Assembly (NCBI GenBank): GCA_019429465.1
Contig: JAHYIV010000029.1
Location: 1-36,414, forward strand
Length of the DNA stretch: 36,414 nt
Direction of reading: 5' to 3'
Source of the DNA: Desulfoarculaceae bacterium
Lineage (GTDB): Bacteria > Desulfobacterota > Desulfobulbia > Desulfobulbales > Desulfocapsaceae
Below, piece by piece: positions 7,849 through 16,014 of this stretch. A program made the position numbers and the translations under genes. The notes under the pieces were generated by a model, which made no database searches, was not told the origin of the DNA, and saw only the letters and a list, made by a program, of their open reading frames with translations. Positions within the stretch are counted from its first letter, which is position 1, and the number at the start of each line of letters is the position of its first letter.

Positions 7849-8249
7849 GGTTCATATCTCCGGAATCTGATGTGAGAAAATATATGGCTGATCTTCACCT
7901 TGCCGTCTGAGAGATGTTGCTCCACTGCCTGACGTCTGGTAGTGGAATAAACAGGAACCAGGCCCAGACGGATGGCCTCGTGCACCAGAATAAAAGTGGC
8001 GCCGAATTCGCCCTGGATCAGGACATAATCGTTGGGCCGGGCGCAGCCAGCGAGCCAGGAAAAGACCGGGGCCAGATGAGTGGTAATCTCCACGGCATCA
8101 GGCGGAATTTCCACCAGGGCTCTGCTGATTTCCGGCGGTGGCACGACTATGCGATCCACGCCTAGGGATATGCGGGCATCAGCTTCCTGGGCTGCGGTGA
8201 GGCGATGGTTAAAGAGGAGGAACAGGGTAGGGTGCATAGGTGTGCTCAT
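7845..8249 (-). CDS. csx20: Csx20-like CRISPR-associated protein, probable ring nuclease
   Basis: This small protein of 134 residues carries the motifs LFNHRLT near the N-terminus, a central YVLIQGEFGAT and a later VPVYSTTRR, which I recognise as the Csx20 family. Members are short CARF-related proteins found next to type III effector genes and are reported or proposed to degrade cyclic oligoadenylate. The ATG at 8249 is preferred over one two codons upstream because an AAGGA site sits 5 bases before it. It overlaps the Card1-like gene by ATGA and follows the YafQ toxin gene by 17 bases. The likely role is to limit the activity of its coupled effector. The family call is from memory of the motifs, and the ring-nuclease role is inferred. 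Confidence 0.7.
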   Translation of the reverse strand: MSTPMHPTLFLLFNHRLTAAQEADARISLGVDRIVVPPPEISRALVEIPPDAVEITTHLAPVFSWLAGCARPNDYVLIQGEFGATFILVHEAIRLGLVPVYSTTRRQAVEQHLSDGKVKISHIFSHIRFRRYEP

Positions 8250-8266
8250 AACCATCCTTGCCGCTC

Positions 8267-8539
8267 TTATTTATTAAAGAGATCCGAATGAGTACCCATC
8301 CGTTCAAAAATTATTCGCGCATCCTCGACCTTGTATATGAGCAGCCAGTCCGATTCAATATGACATTCACGCCGGCCGTGAAAATTACCAATGAGTCGAT
8401 GGTCCCGATGGAGAGGATCAAGTAATTCACCGATGAGCAAGGTGCTGGCGATGATCTTGACCTTCTCCATGTTTTTGCCGCGCCGTTTGGCCTGTTTGAC
8501 GTCTTTTTCAAACTGGCTTGTATAGACAGGGATGAACAT
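8267..8539 (-). CDS. yafQ: YafQ-family mRNA interferase toxin
   Basis: This is a 90-residue RelE-superfamily toxin of the YafQ type, which cuts mRNA in the ribosomal A site. The residues known to be catalytic in E. coli YafQ can all be matched with a constant offset of three: H47, H60, D64, H84 and F88 (in DHRLIGNF, CHIESDW and GTHSDLF). It therefore looks active. Its ATG overlaps the stop codon of the antitoxin gene by one base (TGATG), the usual coupling for this family. It lies between the csm operon and the Csx20/Card1 pair, all on the same strand. Confidence 0.9.
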   Translation of the reverse strand: MFIPVYTSQFEKDVKQAKRRGKNMEKVKIIASTLLIGELLDPLHRDHRLIGNFHGRRECHIESDWLLIYKVEDARIIFERMGTHSDLFNK

Positions 8540-8799
8540 CAGATCCCTAGTTTCTCAAACATGTCGGCGGCGTCTTCACAGACGACCAGATCACGCTGAG
8601 AATCAGTGGCTTGAAAGGTCTTTTTCGTGACAGAGGTCGGGATGACCAGGTCAAAGGGCAGGCCGTTGCGCATTTCAACCTGCTTGTAAAACATGGTTAT
8701 GGCTTGCGTGGCGTTGATCCCCAACCTGTCAAACACTTCATCCACATGTTGTTTCAAGTCTGGCTGAATCCTCGCCCGGACGGTTGCTGTCTTGTTCAT
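8539..8799 (-). CDS. dinJ: DinJ/RelB-family antitoxin
   Basis: This 86-residue protein has an N-terminal ribbon-helix-helix DNA-binding segment (TATVRARIQPDLKQHVDEVF, then LGINATQAITMFY), which matches the RelB/DinJ antitoxins. The C-terminal part, ending in DAADMFEKLGI, would wrap the YafQ toxin. The open frame runs upstream to 8892, but the ATG at 8799 has a GGAGG site 7 bases before it and begins at the conserved domain. DinJ-YafQ pairs repress their own promoter, and an inverted repeat over the candidate promoter at 8824-8852 fits that. Confidence 0.9.
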   Translation of the reverse strand: MNKTATVRARIQPDLKQHVDEVFDRLGINATQAITMFYKQVEMRNGLPFDLVIPTSVTKKTFQATDSQRDLVVCEDAADMFEKLGI

Positions 8800-8823
8800 G
8801 ATATCGCCTCCATTTTTCTTTAA

Positions 8824-8852
8824 ATTGTAGCACAAAAAGGCTACAAGGGCAA
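8824..8852 (-). promoter_or_regulatory. dinJ-yafQ promoter with operator-like inverted repeat
   Basis: On the minus strand TTGCCC (8847-8852) and TACAAT (8824-8829) are separated by exactly 17 bases. A 7-base inverted repeat (TTGTAGC at 8825-8831 and GCTACAA at 8840-8846) covers the spacer and the -10, the expected place for autorepression by the ribbon-helix-helix antitoxin. Transcription from here could also read into the csx20 and card1-like genes. Confidence 0.55.
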
Positions 8853-8892
8853 GGGCGTCCCTATTGCTGATATCACGGCTTTTCCGCCTCAC

Positions 8893-9078
8893 TCAATTAT
8901 CATTCGGCCAAAAAAACGTAAGCAGACCAACAGGAACAACCAGTAGAAGCAGGAGCCCCAAGCAGCCGCCCCTGCCGCCGTTGCCTTTTTGCTGATTGCG
9001 GACTTCTTTCTCGCAATCCTTGTAGATGATGTAATCCAGGGCGTTGTCATCATCAAAGATGTTGTCGGGATTGGACAT
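8893..9078 (-). CDS. Small single-span membrane protein in the csm operon
   Basis: I do not recognise this 61-residue product. It starts 6 bases after the csm5 stop, so it is probably co-translated with it, although no separate ribosome binding site is clear. Residues 1-25 are acidic (DNIFDDDNALDY), a Gly/Arg stretch (KGNGGRGG) follows, and residues 39-57 form one hydrophobic membrane span ending in FFWPNDN. There is one cysteine on each side of the Gly/Arg stretch (22 and 39). The acidic start and the basic residues before the span suggest that the N-terminus stays in the cytoplasm. A frame-shifted 85-codon reading of the same region looks like a shadow. It might anchor the Csm complex or act as a membrane effector; both ideas are speculative. 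Confidence 0.55.
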   Translation of the reverse strand: MSNPDNIFDDDNALDYIIYKDCEKEVRNQQKGNGGRGGCLGLLLLLVVPVGLLTFFWPNDN

Positions 9079-9084
9079 GACTGG

Positions 9085-10926
9085 TTATTGTTGTTTGATG
9101 ATTTTGTCCAAGGCTTTCCAGGTGTTTTTCTTTTCACCTTTAACATTCTTGATTTTCCAGTCGCCGAATTTTTCTTTTAATTTTTTCAAGGCTGGGGGAA
9201 CGAGGGCTTCCATTGAAATTTGGGCGTTTTTCCAGGCTCCCCAGTCGGCAAGTTTTTCAATCTGTTCTACGGCGGCCTGTTCCTCGGGGGTAAGGAGAGA
9301 GGGCGCAGGGGCGGGTATTAGAAATGATTTTACCTTTTTGACCTTTTCCCACTGTGCAGGAATACATTGGTTTTTCGCCCATTTTCCTGCTGACTCCCAG
9401 TAACTCATCAAGGCAGCGGCAATGATTTTCTGATCTGCCGGATCGAGTGTGTCAAGTTTCTTATAAATTGTATTAATTTCATTTTCCGGGGTTCCGGCCT
9501 TCTGGATGGTATAAGCGTAGCGTTCGGCTTCGGTCATAGCGGCGAGTGCCTGCCGTTCCTGCTCGGTTGCCACTTTTTTTTCTGTTTCTTCCGCTGCCAG
9601 CCGGGCAGCCTCTTCAGTAGCTTTTTGTTGCTGTGCCGCCTCTTTCTCCCGGTTTTCCTCCTCCTGTTTTTTCCTGGCGGTGATCTTGTTGCGCAGGCCT
9701 TCGAGGACGGCGGCCTTTTTTCGTTCAGCTTCTTCCTTCAGTCGTTGACCTTCTTCAAAGGCAAGTGGCTCGAATCTCACCCAACCAAAGGGCTTCAGAC
9801 CCTGGTTTGTGGTCGGTTTTTTAGTTCCTGCCGCCAGCCAGATTAAGGTGGCGTGATTATCATGTCGTAATGGTTTCGTGCCTGGTTTACTGACAATAAT
9901 AGTGCGGTGTCCTTCCAAGGTAACACATTCAGCCCCGCTGTGGCGGCCAATCCGTAAGGGCAAGGACTGGCCATTTATAACAAGTTCAGAGGGTGAAACG
10001 CCGATACTTCGAACCGTTTCATCTTCTTTCTGTTTTTCAGAGCCATAAAAGAAGATCAGTGCTTTTGTTATTTCATTCAACGAAAGTGGCTGTCGAATTC
10101 CGGCATCTTTGCCTGGTGGAGCGAGAATGGTAATGCTACCAATAAATTCGGATTTTGGTTCGATTGTTTCGAGAATCTCGTAAAGATCTCTTTCTCCTTT
10201 GGAAATTATTTTCTCTTTTGCAATGGCATAGATGATTTCCCGTGCCGCATCATTGACCGGAAAAAAATCAGATACCTTGAGGAATCGGAAGGGGTCAGTC
10301 TCGAAACTGCCGCCCACGATATTTCTTTCAAGTGCTTTTGCTTCTTTTGCCACCTCATACGGTTTCATCTTTGAGTAATCTTTTGCTAACCTTGGGGTCT
10401 GTCGATGTCGATGATTGAGCACCGCTGTCCGAATCGCCCCTTTAATTGCTGAGCCAGGAATATAGGCATTGCAGGTTAAGGGATCAAAGGATGTACGTTT
10501 GAGAAGGAATTTGTTGAGTTTCTTTTCTACTTCATTTTGTTGCAGATTAAGCGTGCTTTCATAATGTTGAATAAATGCCTCCGGCACCCTGATTCTTTGG
10601 CCTTCGGCCAGATCAGCTTGGGAACGCATGAATTTGAAGAGTTCCAGCAGGGACACAACAGTGCCCTTTTTACAAATGGTGGAAAATTTACCAAGGGCAT
10701 CAGAATCGAGCTGTTCGAGGAAAGATGCTGTTTCAAAACTGACAAGCTCCTTGGCCTTCGTGTCGATGACAAAGGAGGTCGGTTCGTATACCTCGTCGCA
10801 GCCAATATGAAGCGGGGCTGCCGTGGTGATGCGGAAATAGACGGTCTGGTCAGCAATGGCTCCCGTCACAACTTGTGCTGGTGATGATTTTGATTGCTGA
10901 CGGAAATCAACTGTTTTATACGCCAT
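9085..10926 (-). CDS. csm5: Csm5 RAMP protein with long C-terminal helical extension
   Basis: Csm5 caps the 3' side of the type III-A complex and contacts the crRNA 3' end. The N-terminal body (about residues 1-388) has the family features: PLHIG (38-42), YIPGSAIKGAIRTA (155-168), a glycine-rich IGRHSGAE (326-333) and KPFGWVRF (378-385), where Csm5 proteins normally end. Here a further 225 residues follow. They comprise a charged, Ala/Glu/Lys-rich probable coiled coil (about 389-470), a linker, and a second helical domain reaching the C-terminus (KNTWKALDKIIKQQ). At 613 residues it is well above the usual 340-400. The gene overlaps csm4 by 11 bases. The extension stays in frame with no sign of a frameshift or fused second gene start. 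Confidence 0.85.
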   Translation of the reverse strand: MAYKTVDFRQQSKSSPAQVVTGAIADQTVYFRITTAAPLHIGCDEVYEPTSFVIDTKAKELVSFETASFLEQLDSDALGKFSTICKKGTVVSLLELFKFMRSQADLAEGQRIRVPEAFIQHYESTLNLQQNEVEKKLNKFLLKRTSFDPLTCNAYIPGSAIKGAIRTAVLNHRHRQTPRLAKDYSKMKPYEVAKEAKALERNIVGGSFETDPFRFLKVSDFFPVNDAAREIIYAIAKEKIISKGERDLYEILETIEPKSEFIGSITILAPPGKDAGIRQPLSLNEITKALIFFYGSEKQKEDETVRSIGVSPSELVINGQSLPLRIGRHSGAECVTLEGHRTIIVSKPGTKPLRHDNHATLIWLAAGTKKPTTNQGLKPFGWVRFEPLAFEEGQRLKEEAERKKAAVLEGLRNKITARKKQEEENREKEAAQQQKATEEAARLAAEETEKKVATEQERQALAAMTEAERYAYTIQKAGTPENEINTIYKKLDTLDPADQKIIAAALMSYWESAGKWAKNQCIPAQWEKVKKVKSFLIPAPAPSLLTPEEQAAVEQIEKLADWGAWKNAQISMEALVPPALKKLKEKFGDWKIKNVKGEKKNTWKALDKIIKQQ

Positions 10927-11983
10927 AGCTTTCTCCTTCGTTCAGGACTGGCATCTGCATGGGCAGGTAGAGGGAATAGCCCTGGCACACGGTTTCGGGT
11001 TGCGCCTTGGAGATATTCTGTACCGCACGGCCGATGTAGGGTTTGTCAGGAAAGCTGCCGGCATGGGGCACAAATACAGCACCCTCATCGGCCATGACCA
11101 CCGGGTTTTTGAAGGGATGGTGGGTGTGGAGCATTTGAGCACCATGGCGGCCAAAACGGGTAAAGGAATTGAAATACATAGCCCCGTAATGTTCCGGCTC
11201 CGGCACACACGGCCCCAATACAAGGCAGGCATCAGCCTTCCCTGCTATGGGTGGAACAACCTCTTCAACGCTTTCCATAGAAAAACGGCCCAGGCCGGTG
11301 CTGGCATCTCTACCAAAACCCCATTGCCCCATATGTGCAAAGGCCTGTCGCAGCTCTTCAATACCGCAGGCCTCTTCATCCAGACCGGCAAAGATGACCA
11401 ATTCCATGCCGGGCATAAAATGGATATTGTCGGTGACGTATGGAGCAAACTCTCCTTTGCCTGTGGTCATGGTGAGTCGGTTAATAGAATTGTGCTGTTG
11501 CTCGGCTGAACTGATTGGGCGTCGATTATGGACGGGAGTCAGGCGCAACCGTTTTTTTGAATCTTCGGGCAGGGTGGCCAGAATACGCTCGTAGATCTCC
11601 TGATCGTTTTCCATAAATTCCCATGTCAGGCGTATTTGAAGATCAGCCCCGACCAGCAGCCATTTCCGTGCCTTTTTTTCCTTACGGCCTTTGAGTCGTT
11701 TTTCGCAATCACCATCCGTTTCCGGGTCACCAAGCAGCGATTGTGGTAACTCCGGTCGCCGGATGGCATAGATTGTTTCATTAGTCGTATTGATCTTGGG
11801 CCAGGCACTGGAGAAAACAGCGAATGGCCGTTTTGAATAACAGCTTATCCAGTAATCAAGGCCGTTGGCCAGGACTGTCTGGTCCTCCGCCGCCTGCCAG
11901 CAGAACTGCCCGAAGATGGTATCACCTTTCAATGGAGTGCCAAAGGGCGACAAGGGTTTGATGGTTATGGCATAGATGCGCAC
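10916..11983 (-). CDS. csm4: Csm4 RAMP protein
   Basis: Csm4 binds the crRNA 5' tag and links Cas10 to the Csm3 backbone. The start MRIYAITIKPLSPFGTPLKGDTIFGQFCW is diagnostic of the family (substrate-loop PLKGDTIFGQ). The RAMP glycine-rich segments are the WGFGRDASTGLGRF stretch in the middle and a serine/glycine region near the C-terminus. Its length of 355 residues is normal for Csm4. It begins 9 bases after csm3 and overlaps csm5 by 11 bases, in the order usual for type III-A operons. No oddity is seen. Confidence 0.92.
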   Translation of the reverse strand: MRIYAITIKPLSPFGTPLKGDTIFGQFCWQAAEDQTVLANGLDYWISCYSKRPFAVFSSAWPKINTTNETIYAIRRPELPQSLLGDPETDGDCEKRLKGRKEKKARKWLLVGADLQIRLTWEFMENDQEIYERILATLPEDSKKRLRLTPVHNRRPISSAEQQHNSINRLTMTTGKGEFAPYVTDNIHFMPGMELVIFAGLDEEACGIEELRQAFAHMGQWGFGRDASTGLGRFSMESVEEVVPPIAGKADACLVLGPCVPEPEHYGAMYFNSFTRFGRHGAQMLHTHHPFKNPVVMADEGAVFVPHAGSFPDKPYIGRAVQNISKAQPETVCQGYSLYLPMQMPVLNEGESYGV

Positions 11984-11992
11984 GGCGTCACC

Positions 11993-12697
11993 TCACGAAA
12001 AAAGTTGCAGTGTGGCATAGGTCTCTTGAAGTTCGGCGTCATGGAATTCAAAACGGACACGGCCATAGCCCCTGCTGCCGCTGCCGCCCAGGGCATCGTG
12101 TTCAAGAAGTTTCAATCCTTGAAGCAGGAGGGTCCGTAGATCCTCGTCTCCTTCCATCTCCTTGATGGTGATGGCGAAATCAAAGACGAGCCCGGCAACC
12201 ACCCGCTCGGTAAAACGGGGATTTTCGGCAACGCCACGAATGCGGTCGATGGAATTTTCTGATTTGACCTCAAAGCAAGACCAGTTACCAGCCTTGACCA
12301 CCTCGCGACTGGCATTATTCAGGGATGAGTCGGCAAAGGCGGCGCGGGTAGGACCGATCTTCTCGACTTCCTGATCATCAGCACCGCTGACTCCGAAGAG
12401 TTTGAGAATGGCGAGCGCCTCCTTTTGTTCTGAGGGGGAGAGATCTTTTTTCAAAATACTGGTGCTCAGGGGTTTGCCGTTACCGGCCTTGGCAAGCAGG
12501 CCGCTTCGCATCTCAAGCAGGGCGCGAACTTTGCCCTTTAGTGAGGAGCCCGGAATATACGGCTCTCCAGTGTGTGGATGTTTGATTACAGGGTTGTCAG
12601 TACCGCCGATGCGCAGTTCCGTATCGCCCGCGCCAATGTGCAGGCCGCTTTCCAGTTTGATGTGCCCGGTAATGGTGGTCATATTGACAAGTTTCAT
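11993..12697 (-). CDS. csm3: Csm3 backbone RAMP protein, target-RNA nuclease subunit
   Basis: Csm3 forms the filament that holds the crRNA and cuts the bound target RNA every six bases. The catalytic loop is present as GGTDNPVIKHP with Asp34 in the position of the known catalytic aspartate, followed by YIPGSSLKGKVR, the standard RAMP motif, and a C-terminal GSGSRGYGRVRF glycine-rich loop. Its length of 234 residues is typical. An AAGGAG site 6 bases before the ATG supports the start. It lies 60 bases after csm2 and 9 bases before csm4. It should be active for target RNA cleavage. Confidence 0.95.
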   Translation of the reverse strand: MKLVNMTTITGHIKLESGLHIGAGDTELRIGGTDNPVIKHPHTGEPYIPGSSLKGKVRALLEMRSGLLAKAGNGKPLSTSILKKDLSPSEQKEALAILKLFGVSGADDQEVEKIGPTRAAFADSSLNNASREVVKAGNWSCFEVKSENSIDRIRGVAENPRFTERVVAGLVFDFAITIKEMEGDEDLRTLLLQGLKLLEHDALGGSGSRGYGRVRFEFHDAELQETYATLQLFS

Positions 12698-12757
12698 GAA
12701 GGTCTCCTTATAGGCTGCAATAATAGATCTTGATTAAAAACAGAGAAAGCGGCGTGT

Positions 12758-13153
12758 TCATTGTGGGTGATGCATCTTGTAAAAGCCAATGAATGATTCG
12801 AGAAAATTGGCAAATACCAGTAAATCATTCTTATCGTTAATCTGGCTGATGCCGCTTTGCATCATCTCAACAAAGGAATCGGTGACCAGCTTGCGGCCCT
12901 TGGCATAAGCGACCTTGGCAACCAGCATGTGAACCTGAGGCAGAATCATATTTATGTCGGCACCATTGGCCTTCGCCTGCGTGCTCAGTCTGACCATTTC
13001 ATCGAAATAGCGTCGTAGTTGTGAGCTTTTATTGGCATTATAGCCACCCTCAGCCCCGATTTTCTTGGCCAGTTCTTCCGCTGTCACTGAAAACAGGGTG
13101 GGTTCCAGTTGCTTGTTTGCCTTGTCCTTCCATAGGGTGATGCTTATTGCCAT
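12758..13153 (-). CDS. csm2: Csm2 small subunit
   Basis: Csm2 is the small helical subunit that lines the Csm3 filament and stabilises the crRNA-target duplex. The 131-residue sequence is all-helical with the conserved SSQLRRYFDEM segment and a central MLVAKVAYAKGRK, which match the family. The ATG has a strong AGGAGG-type site. It sits 23 bases after cas10, in the expected gene order. Confidence 0.9.
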   Translation of the reverse strand: MAISITLWKDKANKQLEPTLFSVTAEELAKKIGAEGGYNANKSSQLRRYFDEMVRLSTQAKANGADINMILPQVHMLVAKVAYAKGRKLVTDSFVEMMQSGISQINDKNDLLVFANFLESFIGFYKMHHPQ

Positions 13154-13176
13154 CTTATCCTCCTGTTTATATGGGG

Positions 13177-15804
13177 TTATTTCCGTTTCTCGTAGATTAC
13201 ATGCCAGAGCGGGATGCGTAACGCGCCGCGATAGTTTTCAAGCCAGGCGGCCATGACCTCCAGTTCCGTTAATGATTTTTCCCAGCCTGCCCGCTTGCGG
13301 TTGATATTGCGCACTAGACTGTATTTGAACAAGGCCCGCCATTTAAGGCTGTCCATGTCTTCAAGATCAACCGTCTTCTCTTCCATGATCAACTTTTCCA
13401 TCTCAGCCATGGTGACAAAGTGGTTGAAACGATAGAACATGGCATCACCTATATATTTCTGTGCCAACCATCCTTCCATGTTGGTACGGGCTTGCAGGAG
13501 CGTGTTGAAATCCTTCCAGGTCACGGTTTCCCCAAACATGGTGACCCTGTTTTTTTCATCTTTTTCTTTCCTTTTGGCCATTTTTAAGGCTTCTTCAGCC
13601 GCCTCAGCCATCTTGTCCACCGGCGAGTGGGCTTTGTGTACGGTGATCCCAGCCGAAAAAGTTATCTCGTTATTGCCGCAGACATATTCGGCAAACCGTT
13701 GGTTCAGATGGGTTGCCAGGTCGGCCATGCGGTTCCAGGGGCCAATAAGAAAGAGGTCATCGCCACCGGCAAAAACGGTATAGGTGTTGTAGAATCTTTC
13801 TTCCGTGGCCAGCAGATGCGGCAGATAAAGGACAAAGAAGTTGTTGAGCTGCCGACTCACTGTGGCCACCCGCGAAATAGTGAATCTTTTCCGAGACAGG
13901 CCGCAGCCAAAGAGCATTCCCAGATTATCTACGTCGGCTTTTAATACTCCCAAGGCTTCGACGCCCCTGCATTTTCCGTTCTCGTCACGATGTCTGGCCT
14001 TGACTGCGATGTGAGAAAAAGTCTTGGGGACACCATTTTTGATCTGCTCGATGAAATCCATGAGTTTTTCTTCTGATCGGGCACTTTCGAGCAGACATTC
14101 ATCCTTGTTGTCCTTGTCGTCGTACAAGGGAACATGGCCATTGATAAGCCGAGCGGTGGCTTCCGCAGGCAGGCTGCCATCCTCATTGGCCTTGACCTGC
14201 CATAGTTTAAGCAGGGTGCCGCTGGCCGCCTGTTTCTCCATGAAATTGTTGGAATTGCTGGTAAAGCCTATCTGATACTGGCCGAAAATTGGCGAAAGCA
14301 GGCAATTGTCATCTTTCAGGCCGCTCTTCTCCATTTTGCAAATTGCGACCAGCGGATTTTTTACCAGATTCTTGCCCAGAAAAACATGATCCCGGCACAG
14401 ATCACAGCTTGAGGAATTATCTGGTTTGAAGACCAGATCGTTTTCCGCCGTGATGGTCGAGGGCCGTTTCCCACACAGGGGACAGAGTGGCCGTCGGACT
14501 TTTGTCTCATCATTGATGAAAGAATCAAGGTAGTCCTCCACCGCACCGCCGTGTCGGTTGAGATCAACCTTGCAGGCCTTGCGTATATCTACATTCTTTT
14601 GATGTCGCTCCCACAAATCGGCAAAGGCCTCTGCATGAAAATCATTCGGAGTTGCGGGCGTAGCGCTGATACCAAGGCTGCTCTGTCCGTAGGTGGAGGC
14701 AAAGAGCCAGTCATTGATGATTGTTTCAGCCTCCTTTATGGCGTCAATCGCTTCCGGCAGGTTGGGAGCGATGAGGTGGAACTTGCCGGCTGCATTCATC
14801 ACTACGGAAAGAAATGGCAGATCAAGCTTTTGACAGAGTAAGTCAGCGGCCAGTTCACTGAAAAGCGAAACGGCAAAGGAACGGCCCCGCAACAGCTTGG
14901 AACGGAATTTCTGCATCTCGCCGCCGGCGCTGAAGATGAAATCCTGAATGCCGTAAAAATCGCCGCTGACCAGAAGTAATTTTTCTTTATCCCCTTTCCT
15001 GACACTGGTTTCCTCCATAGTTCCGGTGGCGGCATGGAAACGGTACAATGCGGCGGCCAGGGCTGCGGTGGTCCGGGAGTGGTCGTAGAGCGAAACATCG
15101 TGGATGACATCACCTACCCTGGCTGCCGGGATCATAGAGGTAAACGTCATCAACAGGGAATCAAAATGTTCCGCCCAGAGAGAGACGTTTTCGCGTTGAT
15201 GGCGGACGTTCGCCATCTGTTTTCTGAAGAGTTCAAAATGCGTCTGATATTCCTGTTCCGCCTCTTTTTTCTCGACCTCATGGCATTTACAAGGGAAAAT
15301 AGTGTGGGCGGAAAGTGGAGCCAAGGGATAACGGAAGGTGAAATCATCGGCTTTCTTGAATTTTTCGATCTTCTTTGGGCCAAGGGATTCGAGGACCGGA
15401 AGCAGGCGTGTCCTCTTGTAATCCTTGAAGGCTATTTTTTCTCCTTCATCGAAGGTTGCTCGATCAAGTCCGCTTGAAATCCGATCCGCCGCAGTAATTA
15501 TCCATTGTAGCGGTGTTTTTGGACTATGATGACAGGCTGCCAGATTCAAGAAGGTGTCCTCGATTTCACCTTCGCCCCATTGCCTGGCTGATAGCTCTGG
15601 AGGAAGCAGATTTCTTACTTGCTCTAAAAACGCTGCCGTATAGAGGGCATGCACATGGGTTGGGTGTCCATCGTATTTCGGCTGGTAGATGTCTTCGTTG
15701 TTTTGACGGTATTGGGGAGTAATGTCAATGCTTCCTTGTGCAAACTTCCCGATATCATGCAACAGCCCGGCCAGGGCGATCTTGGTTACGGTTACATCGG
15801 CCAT
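13177..15804 (-). CDS. csm1: Cas10/Csm1, type III-A large subunit with HD and cyclase domains
   Basis: This is the signature protein of the type III-A system. The N-terminal HD domain is intact (LLHDIGKF, H16 and D17), so target-activated single-stranded DNA cleavage is expected. Two CxxC pairs (C441/C444 and C467/C470) mark the zinc-binding insert. The second palm domain carries the cyclase motif GGDD at 680-683 in VFAGGDDLFL, so synthesis of cyclic oligoadenylate from ATP is expected, matching the CARF effectors nearby. The open frame extends upstream to 15846, but the ATG at 15804 has a GGAGG site and begins at the HD domain, giving 875 residues. It is the first gene of the csm operon and is preceded by the promoter and palindrome at 15844-15889. 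Confidence 0.95.
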   Translation of the reverse strand: MADVTVTKIALAGLLHDIGKFAQGSIDITPQYRQNNEDIYQPKYDGHPTHVHALYTAAFLEQVRNLLPPELSARQWGEGEIEDTFLNLAACHHSPKTPLQWIITAADRISSGLDRATFDEGEKIAFKDYKRTRLLPVLESLGPKKIEKFKKADDFTFRYPLAPLSAHTIFPCKCHEVEKKEAEQEYQTHFELFRKQMANVRHQRENVSLWAEHFDSLLMTFTSMIPAARVGDVIHDVSLYDHSRTTAALAAALYRFHAATGTMEETSVRKGDKEKLLLVSGDFYGIQDFIFSAGGEMQKFRSKLLRGRSFAVSLFSELAADLLCQKLDLPFLSVVMNAAGKFHLIAPNLPEAIDAIKEAETIINDWLFASTYGQSSLGISATPATPNDFHAEAFADLWERHQKNVDIRKACKVDLNRHGGAVEDYLDSFINDETKVRRPLCPLCGKRPSTITAENDLVFKPDNSSSCDLCRDHVFLGKNLVKNPLVAICKMEKSGLKDDNCLLSPIFGQYQIGFTSNSNNFMEKQAASGTLLKLWQVKANEDGSLPAEATARLINGHVPLYDDKDNKDECLLESARSEEKLMDFIEQIKNGVPKTFSHIAVKARHRDENGKCRGVEALGVLKADVDNLGMLFGCGLSRKRFTISRVATVSRQLNNFFVLYLPHLLATEERFYNTYTVFAGGDDLFLIGPWNRMADLATHLNQRFAEYVCGNNEITFSAGITVHKAHSPVDKMAEAAEEALKMAKRKEKDEKNRVTMFGETVTWKDFNTLLQARTNMEGWLAQKYIGDAMFYRFNHFVTMAEMEKLIMEEKTVDLEDMDSLKWRALFKYSLVRNINRKRAGWEKSLTELEVMAAWLENYRGALRIPLWHVIYEKRK

Positions 15805-15843
15805 GTTTCCTCCATTTTTTGAAATTTGCAGTCCTTTTTTAAA

Positions 15844-15889
15844 CACATACCTTTTACCCGGCGTGACGACAAGGTGTGCAACATTGCAC
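15844..15889 (-). promoter_or_regulatory. cas10-csm promoter with CRISPR-locus palindrome, site 1
   Basis: On the minus strand the perfect palindrome GTGCAATGTTGCAC (15876-15889; two 6-base arms, 2-base centre) is followed by 3 bases, then TTGTCG (15867-15872), a 17-base spacer and TATGTG (15844-15849). Transcription would start near 15837 and give a leader of about 33 bases to the cas10 ATG. The same arrangement precedes cas6 and cas1. Confidence 0.6.
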
Positions 15890-15926
15890 TATTGTTTGCA
15901 AGGGGCAACATGATGGACAACCTTTC

Positions 15927-15971
15927 TTGACAAGTTGCCCTGAAATTGACTATTATATGGTCATAATAGTC
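15927..15971 (+). promoter_or_regulatory. phd-vapC promoter with operator palindrome
   Basis: A consensus TTGACA (15927-15932) and TATTAT (15951-15956) are 18 bases apart. A perfect 9-base inverted repeat (GACTATTAT at 15948-15956 and ATAATAGTC at 15963-15971, 6-base centre) overlaps the -10. That is the usual place for autorepression by a Phd-type antitoxin. Confidence 0.65.
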
Positions 15972-16014
15972 ATCTGGACTATCTGTATCCTTTTATTTAT
16001 AGGAGCCGCACACC

